In this document: positions 17,301 to 25,856 of the stretch, piece after piece
Layout of the letters: every line of letters starts with the position of its first letter
How positions within the stretch are numbered: position 1 is the first letter of the stretch
Translations under genes and position numbers: made by a program
From: Sphingobium limneticum
GTDB lineage: Bacteria; Pseudomonadota; Alphaproteobacteria; Sphingomonadales; Sphingomonadaceae
Reading direction: 5' to 3'
DNA length: 64,000 nt
Assembly: GCF_008710155.1 (NCBI RefSeq)
Contig: NZ_VYPZ01000012.1
Span: 1-64,000, forward strand
Notes under the pieces: model-generated
Database searches by the model: none
What the model saw: the letters and a program-made list of their open reading frames with translations, nothing else
Told to the model about the DNA's origin: nothing

Positions 17301-17322
17301 TCGGCGCATAGCGTTGACCATG

Positions 17323-17356
17323 AAAAACGCCCCGGCTCTGCTTCCGGGGCGTTTTT
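17323..17356. terminator. Bidirectional rho-independent terminator between def and arr
   Basis: A 13-bp perfect stem (AAAAACGCCCCGG, and its inverse CCGGGGCGTTTTT) encloses an 8-base loop. Runs of A and T on the two sides let it end def on the plus strand and arr on the minus strand, which converge here. Confidence 0.9.
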
Positions 17357-17384
17357 CATGGTGAGAGAGATCGCTTAACGGCGA

Positions 17385-17801
17385 TCAATCGATGATGTGA
17401 TCCAGGCCCTGCGCCTTCAATTGGTCCAGATGCGCTTTCATCTGCTGGACCTGTTCAAGCGGATGCCCCTGCCAACCCACGATTTCGGCGACGACGCGCA
17501 GCGGGTCGCGGGAGCGGTAGGACAGGGTCGGGTTGCCGGGGAATTTCTTGTCGGTCACATTGGGATCGTCCAGGATCGCGCCGGTCGGCTCGACGACATA
17601 AATGCGGTCCGGGCCACTGCCGCCAGCCAGTTCGGCGCCCCAGATCGCCGCATCCAGCGTCGCGCTCAGATAGACCCAGGACAAAGGCTTGCCCGAACCG
17701 AAATTGGACGCGTGGCCAACGGCGATCAGGTCGCCGGGTTTCAGGTCGGCGCGCGTCCCGTGAAAATATTGGCGGACGAACATGGTGGGACAGGCGGACA
17801 T
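17385..17801 (-). CDS. arr: NAD+-rifampin ADP-ribosyltransferase, Arr family, 138 aa
   Basis: Arr enzymes inactivate rifamycins by ADP-ribosylating the ansa-chain hydroxyl. The family's blocks are in order: YFHGTRADLKPGDLI, YLSATLDAAIWGAELA, IYVVEPTG, then DDPNVTDKKFPGNPTLSYR. The residues matching the known catalytic trio of mycobacterial Arr are His14, Tyr44 and an Asp at 78/79. Length is typical. The ATG at 17801 has AAGGAG upstream. It lies in core-gene context with its own terminator and without transposon traces, so it looks intrinsic. Rifampin activity is inferred from the family. Confidence 0.9.
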   Translation of the reverse strand: MSACPTMFVRQYFHGTRADLKPGDLIAVGHASNFGSGKPLSWVYLSATLDAAIWGAELAGGSGPDRIYVVEPTGAILDDPNVTDKKFPGNPTLSYRSRDPLRVVAEIVGWQGHPLEQVQQMKAHLDQLKAQGLDHIID

Positions 17802-17835
17802 GGATGACGGCTCCTTACCAACTTGCCTTGCATAG

Positions 17836-17870
17836 AAAAAAAGCCTCCCCGAATGGCAATTCGGAGAGGC
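17836..17870 (-). terminator. Rho-independent terminator downstream of phoB
   Basis: The stem GCCTCCCCGAAT / ATTCGGAGAGGC has one mismatch and a 4-base loop. On the minus strand it is followed by seven T. It ends the phosphate regulon transcript just past the phoB stop. Confidence 0.85.
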
Positions 17871-17899
17871 TGTATATTAGGCGTCAGGAGTGGCGCGTG

Positions 17900-18601
17900 T
17901 CAGCCGACCCCTTCGGTATCCAGCGCATAGCCGGCCGACCGCACCGTGCGGATGATATCCTGATACTGGCCATCGCCATTGATCGCCTTGCGCAGGCGGC
18001 GGATATGGACGTCGACCGTGCGCAGTTCGATGTCGCTGTCCTGCCCCCATACGCTGTCGAGCAGCCGCTCGCGCGAAAAGACCCAGCCGGGATGCTCCAG
18101 AAAATGCTTGAGCAGGCGGAATTCGGTCGGACCCAACGGGATCACCTGACCGCTGCGGCGCACCTTGTGCCCCACCGTGTCCATCTCGACATCGGCAAAG
18201 GTCAGCGTCTCGCCGGCCAGTGCCGGGCGCACGCGGCGCAGCACCGCGCCGACGCGCGCCACCAGCTCGCGGGGGCTGAACGGCTTGGTCACATAATCGT
18301 CCGCGCCGGTTTCCAGCCCACGCACTCGATCTTCTTCTTCACCGCGCGCGGTCAGCATGATGATCGGGATGTTGGCCGTGCCGTTCATGCGGCGCAGACG
18401 ACGGCACACTTCGATGCCGGACAGGCTTTCGACCATCCAGTCGAGCAACACGATGTCAGGCACATTTTCCTGCGCCATCAGCAGCGCTTCCTCGCCATCG
18501 ACCGTATGGGCGACGTCGAAATCCTCACGCTTGAAATGCCAGATCAGCAGTTCCGCCAGCGCTGCGTCATCCTCGACCAGCAGCATCTTCGCTCTTGCCA
18601 T
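17900..18601 (-). CDS. phoB: Phosphate regulon response regulator PhoB, 233 aa
   Basis: An OmpR-family response regulator that activates the Pho regulon when phosphorylated by PhoR. The receiver domain has the acidic pair in LLVEDDAAL, the phospho-acceptor Asp in IVLLDWM at about residue 54 and Lys in VTKPFSP. The winged-helix domain ends with RTVDVHIRRLRKAI and GYAL. It is the last gene of the phoR-pstSCAB-phoU-phoB run, 4 bp from phoU. Confidence 0.95.
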   Translation of the reverse strand: MARAKMLLVEDDAALAELLIWHFKREDFDVAHTVDGEEALLMAQENVPDIVLLDWMVESLSGIEVCRRLRRMNGTANIPIIMLTARGEEEDRVRGLETGADDYVTKPFSPRELVARVGAVLRRVRPALAGETLTFADVEMDTVGHKVRRSGQVIPLGPTEFRLLKHFLEHPGWVFSRERLLDSVWGQDSDIELRTVDVHIRRLRKAINGDGQYQDIIRTVRSAGYALDTEGVG

Positions 18602-18604
18602 GGA

Positions 18605-19300
18605 TCAGTCCTCCGGCTGGATGTCGGCGCCGCGCTCGCGCTCGGGCAGGGTCTGGCCGGTGGCCGCATAATAGACCATTTCCGCGACATTGGTCGCATG
18701 GTCGCCGATGCGTTCGATATTCTTGGCCACGAACAGCAGATGGGCGCATTCGCTGATCGTCTTGGGATTTTCGACCATGAACGTCACCAGCGTGCGGAAG
18801 ACGCTGTTGTAGAAATCGTCCACGACCGTGTCGCGTTCGATCACTGCCAGCGCCAGATCGGCGTCGCGCGCGGCGAAGGCGTTGAGCGCATCATGCACCA
18901 TCTCGCCTGCGACCTGCCCCATGGACGGCAGCAGCGCGATGGGCTCCAGCGTCCGCTTGTTGGTCGCGATCAGCGGGACGCGCTTGGCGATATTCTTGGC
19001 ATAGTCGCCGATGCGCTCCACCACGCTGACGATCTTGAGCGCCGCGATCACGTCGCGCAGGTCGTTGGCCATCGGCGCGCGCAGGGCGATCACCTGAATC
19101 ACCAGCTTCTCGACTTCCGCCTCGATCGCGTCGATCCGCTTGTCGTCGGCGACGACTTCGGCCGCGAGCTTCTTGTCCTGCCGCTGGAGCGCCAGCATGG
19201 CATTTTCGATCGCCGCTTCCGCGCGACCGCCCATTTCGGCGATCAGCCCGCGCAACCGGTCGATTTCCTCGTCAAATGCCTTGATCGTATGTTCAGCCAT
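18605..19300 (-). CDS. phoU: Phosphate signalling protein PhoU, 231 aa
   Basis: PhoU couples the Pst transporter to PhoR and represses the Pho response when phosphate is plentiful. The protein is all-helical with the two repeated metal-binding-type segments (AIEAEVEKLVIQVIALRAPMANDLRDV and VAKNIERIGDHATNVAEMVYY). Length is normal. It lies between pstB and phoB in the conserved order. Confidence 0.95.
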   Translation of the reverse strand: MAEHTIKAFDEEIDRLRGLIAEMGGRAEAAIENAMLALQRQDKKLAAEVVADDKRIDAIEAEVEKLVIQVIALRAPMANDLRDVIAALKIVSVVERIGDYAKNIAKRVPLIATNKRTLEPIALLPSMGQVAGEMVHDALNAFAARDADLALAVIERDTVVDDFYNSVFRTLVTFMVENPKTISECAHLLFVAKNIERIGDHATNVAEMVYYAATGQTLPERERGADIQPED

Positions 19301-19319
19301 GTCTGTCTCTCCCGCCCGA

Positions 19320-20108
19320 TCAGCCGTAACGACCGGTGATATAGTCTTTGGTCCGCTCCTGGCGGGGATTGGTGAAGATGTCCGACGTCACGCCATATTC
19401 GACCAGATCGCCCAGATGGAAGAAGGCGGTCCGCTGCGACACGCGGGCGGCCTGCTGCATGTTATGCGTCACGATCACGATCGCATAGCGACCGCGCAGT
19501 TCGTGGATCAGCTCCTCGATCTTCGCCGTTGCGATCGGGTCCAGCGCCGAACAAGGCTCGTCCATCAGAATGACTTCGGGTTCGACCGCGATGGCGCGGC
19601 CGATGCACAGACGCTGCTGCTGACCACCCGACAGGGCGGTGCCGCTGTCATGCAGGCGATCCTTGACCTCGTCCCACAGGCCCGCGCGGCGCAGCGACTT
19701 TTCGACGATCACGTCCATGTCCGCTTTGCCCGCGGCCAGGCCGTGGATGCGCGGCCCATAGGCGATATTCTCGTAGATCGACTTGGGGAAGGGATTGGGC
19801 TTCTGGAACACCATGCCAACCCGCGCGCGCAGCTGCACCACGTCCATCGACGGGGCGTAGATATTCTCGCCGTCCAGCGTGATTTCACCCTCGACCCGCG
19901 CCGATGCGACCGTGTCGTTCATGCGATTGAGCGTCCGCAGGAAGGTCGACTTGCCGCAGCCCGACGGGCCGATGAAGGCGGTGACATGGTCCATGCCGAC
20001 ATCGATCGACACGCCCTTGATCGCCTGCTTCTCGCCATAGAAAACCTTGACGTCGCGGGCCGACATCTTGGGATTGTCGATGGTCAGGTTGGTTTGTTCT
20101 TGTGTCAT
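19320..20108 (-). CDS. pstB: Phosphate ABC transporter ATP-binding protein PstB, 262 aa
   Basis: The ATPase of the high-affinity phosphate importer. Walker A is GPSGCGKST, the signature [14 protein letters not shown] and Walker [14 protein letters not shown]; a family-typical [13 protein letters not shown] follows. I chose the ATG at 20108 (MTQEQTN), 8 bp past the pstA stop. A GTG at 20123 in the same frame would overlap pstA and cannot be ruled out. Confidence 0.95.
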   Translation of the reverse strand: MTQEQTNLTIDNPKMSARDVKVFYGEKQAIKGVSIDVGMDHVTAFIGPSGCGKSTFLRTLNRMNDTVASARVEGEITLDGENIYAPSMDVVQLRARVGMVFQKPNPFPKSIYENIAYGPRIHGLAAGKADMDVIVEKSLRRAGLWDEVKDRLHDSGTALSGGQQQRLCIGRAIAVEPEVILMDEPCSALDPIATAKIEELIHELRGRYAIVIVTHNMQQAARVSQRTAFFHLGDLVEYGVTSDIFTNPRQERTKDYITGRYG

Positions 20109-20116
20109 GGGTGTGA

Positions 20117-21358
20117 TTACCACCGTGTTTCAAACTTGTTGCGCAGGTAGATGGCGAGGCCGTTCATCGCGAGCAGGAAGGCCAGCAGGACGATGATGGC
20201 AGCAGAGGTCTTTTCGACGAAGCCCTTGGAGACTTCATCCGACCACAGGAAGATCTGCACCGGCAGTACGGTCGCAGGGTCGGTGATGCCGCCCGGCGGG
20301 GTCGCGATGAAGGCGCGCATGCCGATCATCAGCAACGGCGCGGTTTCACCCAGCGCGCGGGCCATGCCGATGATGGTGCCGGTCAGGATGCCGGGCAAGG
20401 CGAGCGGCAGCACATGCTGGAACACGACCTGCACCGGGCTGGCCCCGATGCCCAGTGCCGCGTCGCGGATGCTGGGCGGGACCGATTTGATCGCGTTGCG
20501 GCCCGCGATGACGATGACGGGCATCGTCATCAGCGCCAGCGTCATGCCGCCCACCAGCGCCGCCGATCGGGGCAGATGGGCCAGATTGAGGAAGATCGAC
20601 AGGCCGAGCAGGCCGAAGATGATGGAGGGCACGGCCGCCAGATTGTTGATCGACACTTCGATAATGTCGGTCCACCAATTTTTGCGGGCATATTCCTCCA
20701 GATAGAGGGCCGTCGCCACGCCGACCGGGAAGCTGAGGATCAGCGTCACGAGCATCGTCAGCAGCGACCCCTTGAACGCGCCCCAGATGCCGACCTGCGT
20801 CGGATCGGTGCCGTCGCTGGCGGTCAGGAAGCCGAAATTGAAGCCGGTCGACAAGACGCCCTGCTGCTTCAGCCGTGCGACCTCCGCCTCCATCTCGGGC
20901 GATCCCTTGCTCTTTGCGGCCAGGTCCAGCCCGGTCGATGCGGGAACGCTGATCGTCGCGGTACGGCTCAGGATCGTCGGATCGGCCTTGATCGCGTCAC
21001 GGATGTTGATCCAGGCAGTCGGCGACAGAAGCGCGTCGGCCTTGTCGCCCAGCGCGGTCTTGGCGACCGTGCCGGTCACCATCGGCAGATTGGCGTTGGC
21101 CAGAGCCTCGTCCGTGATCGCCTTGGGATCGAGCAGCAGCGGCGAGGCCGGGAAATCGACTTTCAGCGCGATTTCGGTCCGGGTAAAGCCGCGCAGGCCG
21201 TTGCCCATCATGGTGACGAGCAGGAAGGCCAGGAAGGATGCGGACAGGACGACGGCGAACAGGCCCGCGAACTTGAAGCGGCGTTCGGCGGCATAGCGCC
21301 CCGCAATCCGCTTGCGCATGGCCTCCGACTTCCAGTCGGTGGGGTTGCGTGTGCTCAT
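20117..21358 (-). CDS. pstA: Phosphate ABC transporter permease PstA, 413 aa
   Basis: One of the two membrane permeases of the phosphate importer. This is the long alphaproteobacterial form: an N-terminal membrane anchor (about 28-50) and a periplasmic insertion of about 140 residues precede the binding-protein-dependent permease core, which has the EAA-type loop [20 protein letters not shown]. The start overlaps the end of pstC by one base. Confidence 0.94.
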   Translation of the reverse strand: MSTRNPTDWKSEAMRKRIAGRYAAERRFKFAGLFAVVLSASFLAFLLVTMMGNGLRGFTRTEIALKVDFPASPLLLDPKAITDEALANANLPMVTGTVAKTALGDKADALLSPTAWINIRDAIKADPTILSRTATISVPASTGLDLAAKSKGSPEMEAEVARLKQQGVLSTGFNFGFLTASDGTDPTQVGIWGAFKGSLLTMLVTLILSFPVGVATALYLEEYARKNWWTDIIEVSINNLAAVPSIIFGLLGLSIFLNLAHLPRSAALVGGMTLALMTMPVIVIAGRNAIKSVPPSIRDAALGIGASPVQVVFQHVLPLALPGILTGTIIGMARALGETAPLLMIGMRAFIATPPGGITDPATVLPVQIFLWSDEVSKGFVEKTSAAIIVLLAFLLAMNGLAIYLRNKFETRW

Positions 21359-22752
21359 TAGTCGTAAGCCTCGCGATATTTCTTTACGACCCGCAGGGCC
21401 ACGATGTTGAGCAGCAGGGTGACGATGAACAGCACCAGGCCCAGCGCGAAGGCGGCGAGCGTCTTGGCACTGTCGAACTCCTGGTCGCCGGTCAGCAACT
21501 GGACGATCTGGGTCGTCACCGTGGTCACGCTGGCAAAGGGGTTGGCGGTGAGGTTTGCAGCAAGGCCGGCAGCCATCACCACGATCATTGTTTCACCAAT
21601 GGCGCGGCTCACGGCCAGCAATACGCCGCCCACGACGCCGGGGAGGGCGGCGGGGATCAGCACGCGGGTGATCGTCTCGCTGGTGGTGGCGCCCATCGCC
21701 AGGCTGCCGTCGCGCATCGACTGCGGCACTGCGGCAATGCTGTCGTCGGCCATGGAGGACACGAACGGGATGATCATCACGCCCATGACGAGGCCGGCGG
21801 CCAGTGCGCTTTCCGAAGAGGCGCCATGGATGCCGATCATGACGGCGAAATCGCGCAGGGCAGGGGCGATGGTGAGCGCGGCAAAATAGCCGTAGACGAC
21901 CGTGGGCACGCCCGCGAGCATCTCCAGCGTCGGCTTCATCCACTTGCGCACCGTCGGGCTTGCATATTGCGTCAGGTAAATGGCGCTCATCAGGCCCAGC
22001 GGGATCGCCACGATCATGGCAATGATCGCGCCGATGAAGATGGTACCCCAGAAGAGCGGCACCGCGCCGAACGCGTCGTCATTGCCATAGCCCATGGCGG
22101 CCGACTGCGGCGACCATTTGGTGCCGAACAGGAAGTCGATGGGATTGACCATGGAGAAGAAGCGAAAGCTTTCCCACAGCAGCGACGCGACGATGCCCAG
22201 CGTGGTGATGATCGCGATCAGCGATGCGATCAGCAGCGACGCCATGACCAGCCGCTCGACCCGCGTGCGCGCCCGGAAGTCGGGGCGGACGCGGGTGAAG
22301 GCGAAGGCGCCGCCGGCAAAGGCCAGCACCAGCGCCAGAACGGCGCCGGCGATGCCATATTTGTTGAGCGCTTGCGCATAGGGTTCGACCAGGCCCTGCG
22401 ACAGGGGATTGAACGCCCCCGCCTGGCTGCCATTGGCGATCGCCCGTGCTTCGCCGAGGATGGCGGAGCGGGAGAAGGCGTCGACGGGCAGGCTCTGCGC
22501 CGCCGGATCGGCGAGCACGCTCTGCGTGACGAGGCCGGGCGCGACATTGGCCCAGATCGCCAGGAAGATCGCGGCGGGGACCAACGTCCACAGCGCAACA
22601 TACCAGCCATGATAGCCGGGCAGCGAATGGACGGCGTCACGGCGCCCGGTGGCGCGTGCGGCGGTTTGCAGCCGCAGCGCGCGGGCGCGGGCGCTGACCC
22701 AGGCGATCGCGCCCAGGCCCGCCAGCAGCAGGAGGATTGCAGGACCGGTCAT
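21358..22752 (-). CDS. pstC: Phosphate ABC transporter permease PstC, 464 aa
   Basis: The second membrane permease of the phosphate importer. It too is long: a first helix at residues 2-20, a second at about 50-70 and an extended periplasmic segment precede the core domain, which has GATTSETITRVLIPAALPGVVGG as the EAA loop. The end overlaps pstA by one base; pstS lies 7 bp upstream. Confidence 0.94.
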   Translation of the reverse strand: MTGPAILLLLAGLGAIAWVSARARALRLQTAARATGRRDAVHSLPGYHGWYVALWTLVPAAIFLAIWANVAPGLVTQSVLADPAAQSLPVDAFSRSAILGEARAIANGSQAGAFNPLSQGLVEPYAQALNKYGIAGAVLALVLAFAGGAFAFTRVRPDFRARTRVERLVMASLLIASLIAIITTLGIVASLLWESFRFFSMVNPIDFLFGTKWSPQSAAMGYGNDDAFGAVPLFWGTIFIGAIIAMIVAIPLGLMSAIYLTQYASPTVRKWMKPTLEMLAGVPTVVYGYFAALTIAPALRDFAVMIGIHGASSESALAAGLVMGVMIIPFVSSMADDSIAAVPQSMRDGSLAMGATTSETITRVLIPAALPGVVGGVLLAVSRAIGETMIVVMAAGLAANLTANPFASVTTVTTQIVQLLTGDQEFDSAKTLAAFALGLVLFIVTLLLNIVALRVVKKYREAYD

Positions 22753-22759
22753 GTCAACC

Positions 22760-23815
22760 TTACTTCAGCTGCGAACCGTCAAGGACGGTCAGCGCCTTGA
22801 CCGTTTCGGCGCTCTTCTTGCGCACATCTTCCGGCGCCGCGACCATGCCGCGCTTCGTCAGCGCGCCGTCGGGGTTCCAGTTGGCGGCGAAGGTGTTGAG
22901 GAAGCCCTGGAGGCCGGGGATGGCCGTCATATGCGCTTTCTTCACATAGATGTAGAGCGGACGGGCGCCTGGATACTGGCCGGTCGACACGGTTTCATAG
23001 GTCGCTTCGACGCCGTTGATCGGCACGTCCTTGAGCGTATCCTTGTTTTCCTCAAGGAAGCTGTAGCCGAACACGCCGACCGCATTGGGGTTCGCGCCCA
23101 GCTTCTGCACGATCAGATTGTCGTTCTCGCCGGAGTCGACATATTTGCCGTCTTCGCGAACGCGGGTGCAGGTCGCTTTATACTCGTCTTCGTTCTTTTC
23201 CTTGAGCGCCTTCATCGCTTCGTCCGACTGGCAACCCTTTTCCAGGATCAGTTCGGCGAGCGAGTCGCGCGTGCCGCTGGTCGACGGCGGGCCGAAGACG
23301 GAAATGGCGATGGCGGGCAGGCTGGGGTCCACATCCTTCCAGGTCTGCGCCTTGTTCGGCCCCTTGCCATATGGATTGGCGGCCAGCGCCTCATAGACGA
23401 TCTTGGGGGTCAGCTTCAGGCCCGGACCCTGCTTCGATTCGGCAAAGGCGAGGCCATCGACGCCGATCTGGATTTCGATGATGTCCTTCACGCCGTTGGC
23501 GGCGCACTGCTCGAACTCCGCCTTCTTCATCCGGCGCGATGCGTCGGCGATGTCGGGATGCTGGGCGCCGACGCCGGCGCAGAACAGCTTCATGCCGCCG
23601 CCGGTGCCGGTGGATTCGATGATCGGCGACTTCATGCCGGCATTGCCCTGCACGAAGAGTTCGGCGACCGCCGTGGCGAAGGGATAGACGGTGGAAGAGC
23701 CGACCGCGCGAATCTGGTCGCGCGTGGCGCCGGCACCGCCGCCGGACTGGTCGCCGCAAGCGGCAAGGCTGAGAACGCTGACGGTCGTCGCGGCGAGCAG
23801 TGCGAATTTCTTCAC
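22760..23815 (-). CDS. pstS: Phosphate-binding lipoprotein PstS, 351 aa
   Basis: The periplasmic receptor delivering phosphate to PstCA. The N-terminus is a lipoprotein signal with lipobox LAAC at residues 17-20. Phosphate-binding loops include VGSSTVYPFA, ESTGTGGG and PSTSGTRDSL. I chose the GTG at 23815: on the coding strand it is preceded by ATGGAGGTTTCC, so the upstream ATG-like triplets are part of the Shine-Dalgarno sequence. It follows phoR and has its own candidate Pho box at 23897-23925. Confidence 0.93.
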   Translation of the reverse strand: MKKFALLAATTVSVLSLAACGDQSGGGAGATRDQIRAVGSSTVYPFATAVAELFVQGNAGMKSPIIESTGTGGGMKLFCAGVGAQHPDIADASRRMKKAEFEQCAANGVKDIIEIQIGVDGLAFAESKQGPGLKLTPKIVYEALAANPYGKGPNKAQTWKDVDPSLPAIAISVFGPPSTSGTRDSLAELILEKGCQSDEAMKALKEKNEDEYKATCTRVREDGKYVDSGENDNLIVQKLGANPNAVGVFGYSFLEENKDTLKDVPINGVEATYETVSTGQYPGARPLYIYVKKAHMTAIPGLQGFLNTFAANWNPDGALTKRGMVAAPEDVRKKSAETVKALTVLDGSQLK

Positions 23816-23896
23816 GGAAACCTCCATAATCAAGGCCGCGATTCGCTTGTCGCTGCCCCCTTGTGGAAGCGCCTAGTCGCGGACCATCGCGCCTTT

Positions 23897-23925
23897 GTGA
23901 CAGTCAGGTTTCGTTTTTATGACAT
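23897..23925 (-). promoter_or_regulatory. Candidate Pho box upstream of pstS
   Basis: On the minus strand, ATGTCATAAA (23925 downwards) and CTGTCACAAA (from 23903) are direct copies of the PhoB half-site CTGTCAT. They are spaced 22 bp apart, two 11-bp steps. The distal copy overlaps the phoR stop codon. The sites lie about 80-110 bp before the pstS GTG. This agrees with direct PhoB control of pstSCAB-phoU-phoB. Confidence 0.65.
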
Positions 23926-25203
23926 GGTCCCTGAAAGGGCGGATGGGCGCCTTTTTTCGTCATTTTTATTCGGTGCTTCTTCGACCGGCGGGGGCAGCAG
24001 CACGGTGATGGCCGTGCCTTTGCCCAGCGTGCTGGCAATATCGAACCGGCCACGATGCCGCTCGACGATATGTTTGACGATGGCCAGGCCCAGGCCCGTG
24101 CCGCCCATCGCCCGGCTGCGGCCCGAATCGACGCGATAGAAGCGCTCGGTCAGGCGGGGCAGATGGTCCGGCCCGATGCCTTCGCCCTCATCAGCGACGG
24201 TCAGGCGGGTCATGCCGCTTGGCCCTTCGTTCAACGTCACGCGAATCGGCGTGCCGGGACGGCCATATTTGATAGAGTTGCCGATCAGATTATGGAGCAG
24301 CTGGGATAGTTGCGCCCGGTCGCCCTGCACGGTCGGCAGTTGCGGTGCGATGTCCATTTCGACCTCGCGCCCGCGATCACCATGGCTGGATCGGAAGACG
24401 CCGACCACCTCGGCCGCCAGTTCGGACATGTCGACCAGCGCGTCGGGCGCCCGATATTTCTCCGCCTCGATACGGCTGAGCGAAATGAGATCATCGATCA
24501 ACCGCTGCATCCGCCGCGCTTCGCCATCCATGATCTTCAAGAAGCGTTGGCGCGTCTCGACATCCTTGCCCATTTCCGGGTCGGCCAATGTCTCGATGAA
24601 GCCCAATATGCCCGCCAGCGGCGTGCGCAGTTCGTGACTGGCATTGGCGACGAAATCGACGCGCATCCGCTCGGCCGCATGGGTGCCGCTATGATCGACC
24701 AGATGGACCAGCCGGCGCATGTCGGCTACCTGGCCGATCGGCGCGACGCGCATCTGCCAGCGCTGGTCGCGGCTGCCCAGGCCCACCAGTTCGACCATCA
24801 CCGGCTCGGCCATCGGCGCGCTGCTGGCCAGCCGTTCGGCAGCGGCGGGATGGCGGATGGCGATGCGCGCATCCTCCCCCTCGATATGGTTACCCAGCAA
24901 GCGCTGCGCCGCGCGATTCGTCCGGACGATCCGGCCGCGCTCCACCAGCATCAGCGGATCGGAAATCCCCTCCAGCAGGCTGGCGAAGTCGCGATGGCCG
25001 ATCAGGTCGGGCGCATCTAGCGCGGCACGGTCCGGGGCGGCGCGTGCGACAATACCCTCGGCGCAGATGAGCAGGACGATCAGGCCCGCCAATATGGGCA
25101 GCGCTATGGTAACGGGCGAAGCGCCCAGCAACAGGGCGCCTCCGGTGCCAAGCAACAGCATGGCGAGGGAGGCCGTAATCTGGGATATTGTCAGTCGATT
25201 CAT
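23917..25203 (-). CDS. phoR: Phosphate regulon sensor histidine kinase PhoR, 428 aa
   Basis: A membrane histidine kinase that phosphorylates PhoB. Two N-terminal hydrophobic helices (about 10-55) are followed by a PAS-like domain (SLLEGISDPLMLVERGRIV). The H-box is VANASHELRTPLAGIL (phospho-His near residue 198). The catalytic ATPase domain has NLIGNSIKYG, VADEGEGIGPDHL and GGTGLGLAIVK. I chose the ATG at 25203 (MNRLTIS). It heads the regulon and diverges from the gene at 25303. Confidence 0.94.
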   Translation of the reverse strand: MNRLTISQITASLAMLLLGTGGALLLGASPVTIALPILAGLIVLLICAEGIVARAAPDRAALDAPDLIGHRDFASLLEGISDPLMLVERGRIVRTNRAAQRLLGNHIEGEDARIAIRHPAAAERLASSAPMAEPVMVELVGLGSRDQRWQMRVAPIGQVADMRRLVHLVDHSGTHAAERMRVDFVANASHELRTPLAGILGFIETLADPEMGKDVETRQRFLKIMDGEARRMQRLIDDLISLSRIEAEKYRAPDALVDMSELAAEVVGVFRSSHGDRGREVEMDIAPQLPTVQGDRAQLSQLLHNLIGNSIKYGRPGTPIRVTLNEGPSGMTRLTVADEGEGIGPDHLPRLTERFYRVDSGRSRAMGGTGLGLAIVKHIVERHRGRFDIASTLGKGTAITVLLPPPVEEAPNKNDEKRRPSALSGTMS

Positions 25204-25302
25204 GGTTACCGCGCTGGATTTGTCGCGCAATTGCTGCGATGGCTATAGCATTAGTCTGCAATCTTTACGCTTTGACAAGCGGGACGAACGGATCTTGACG
25301 CA

Positions 25303-25755
25303 ATGAGCGACCCGAAGCCCGAACAGGATGAAACGCAAGCGCCTGATGCAGCGGTTGCGCCCGATGCGCAATCCTTGCCGGAATCGCTGGCGGTGCCGAC
25401 CCGCCGTCAATTGCTGATGGGCGGCGCGGTGGCCGCCTCCGCCATCGTGTCGATTCGCCCGGCGCTCGCCAACACCGCAGCTTCGGTGCTGAACTGCACC
25501 ATCCCGGTGCCCGATCAGGGTCGCGCCGGCAATTTCGTCGCGCCCAATGGCCAGCTGGTCCCGGCTGGCACCCCCGGCGCTTATCCGGGAACCGGCCGCA
25601 GCTTTACCGGCGAGCAGGTGAAGCAGGCGCTGCGCGGCGGCCGCCTGCCCGGCACCGGCTATGAGCAGAATCAGGCCTATCTGAACTATATCCGCCGGCT
25701 TCAGCGGGGGACGAGCGGCTTTACCTGCTACGCCTCGCTGCAGATGCCGCGCTGA
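25303..25755 (+). CDS. Small Tat-secreted protein heading the HprK-related cassette, 150 aa
   Basis: I recognise no family. A 33-residue acidic, Pro-rich leader precedes a twin-arginine signal (PTRRQLLMGG, Arg34-Arg35) and a hydrophobic stretch ending RPALA near residue 56. The mature part (about 94 residues) is Gly-rich, with two cysteines, Cys65 (VLNCTIP) near its N-terminus and Cys142 (GFTCYAS) near its C-terminus. A terminator-like hairpin follows at 25816-25840, before the modification-type genes. Size, export signal and position make it a candidate substrate of the downstream kinase/nucleotidyltransferase. That role is inference. Confidence 0.7.
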   Translation: MSDPKPEQDETQAPDAAVAPDAQSLPESLAVPTRRQLLMGGAVAASAIVSIRPALANTAASVLNCTIPVPDQGRAGNFVAPNGQLVPAGTPGAYPGTGRSFTGEQVKQALRGGRLPGTGYEQNQAYLNYIRRLQRGTSGFTCYASLQMPR

Positions 25756-25815
25756 TCCGTTCCCGGATCGCCCCGAACTGATCTGAACGAATACGGTTTG
25801 TCCGCGTTGACGACG

Positions 25816-25840
25816 TCGAACCTTCAACGGTTCGATTTTT
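25816..25840 (+). terminator. Hairpin plus T-run between the small Tat protein gene and the cassette
   Basis: A 7-bp perfect stem TCGAACC / GGTTCGA with a 6-base loop is directly followed by TTTTT. It lies 16 bp before the glycosyltransferase ATG. It would partly end transcripts from 25303 and so let the small gene be expressed more strongly than the downstream genes. Confidence 0.65.
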
Positions 25841-25856
25841 CGTCGAGGGCATATCG

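Noticed and set aside
17804..19339. 511-codon open frame on the plus strand
   Set aside because: It is antisense to phoB and phoU and has no family resemblance.
21349..24139. Two long plus-strand frames (483 and 496 codons)
   Set aside because: Both are antisense to pstC and pstS; the composition (Arg, Gln, His, Asp) is that of shadow frames.
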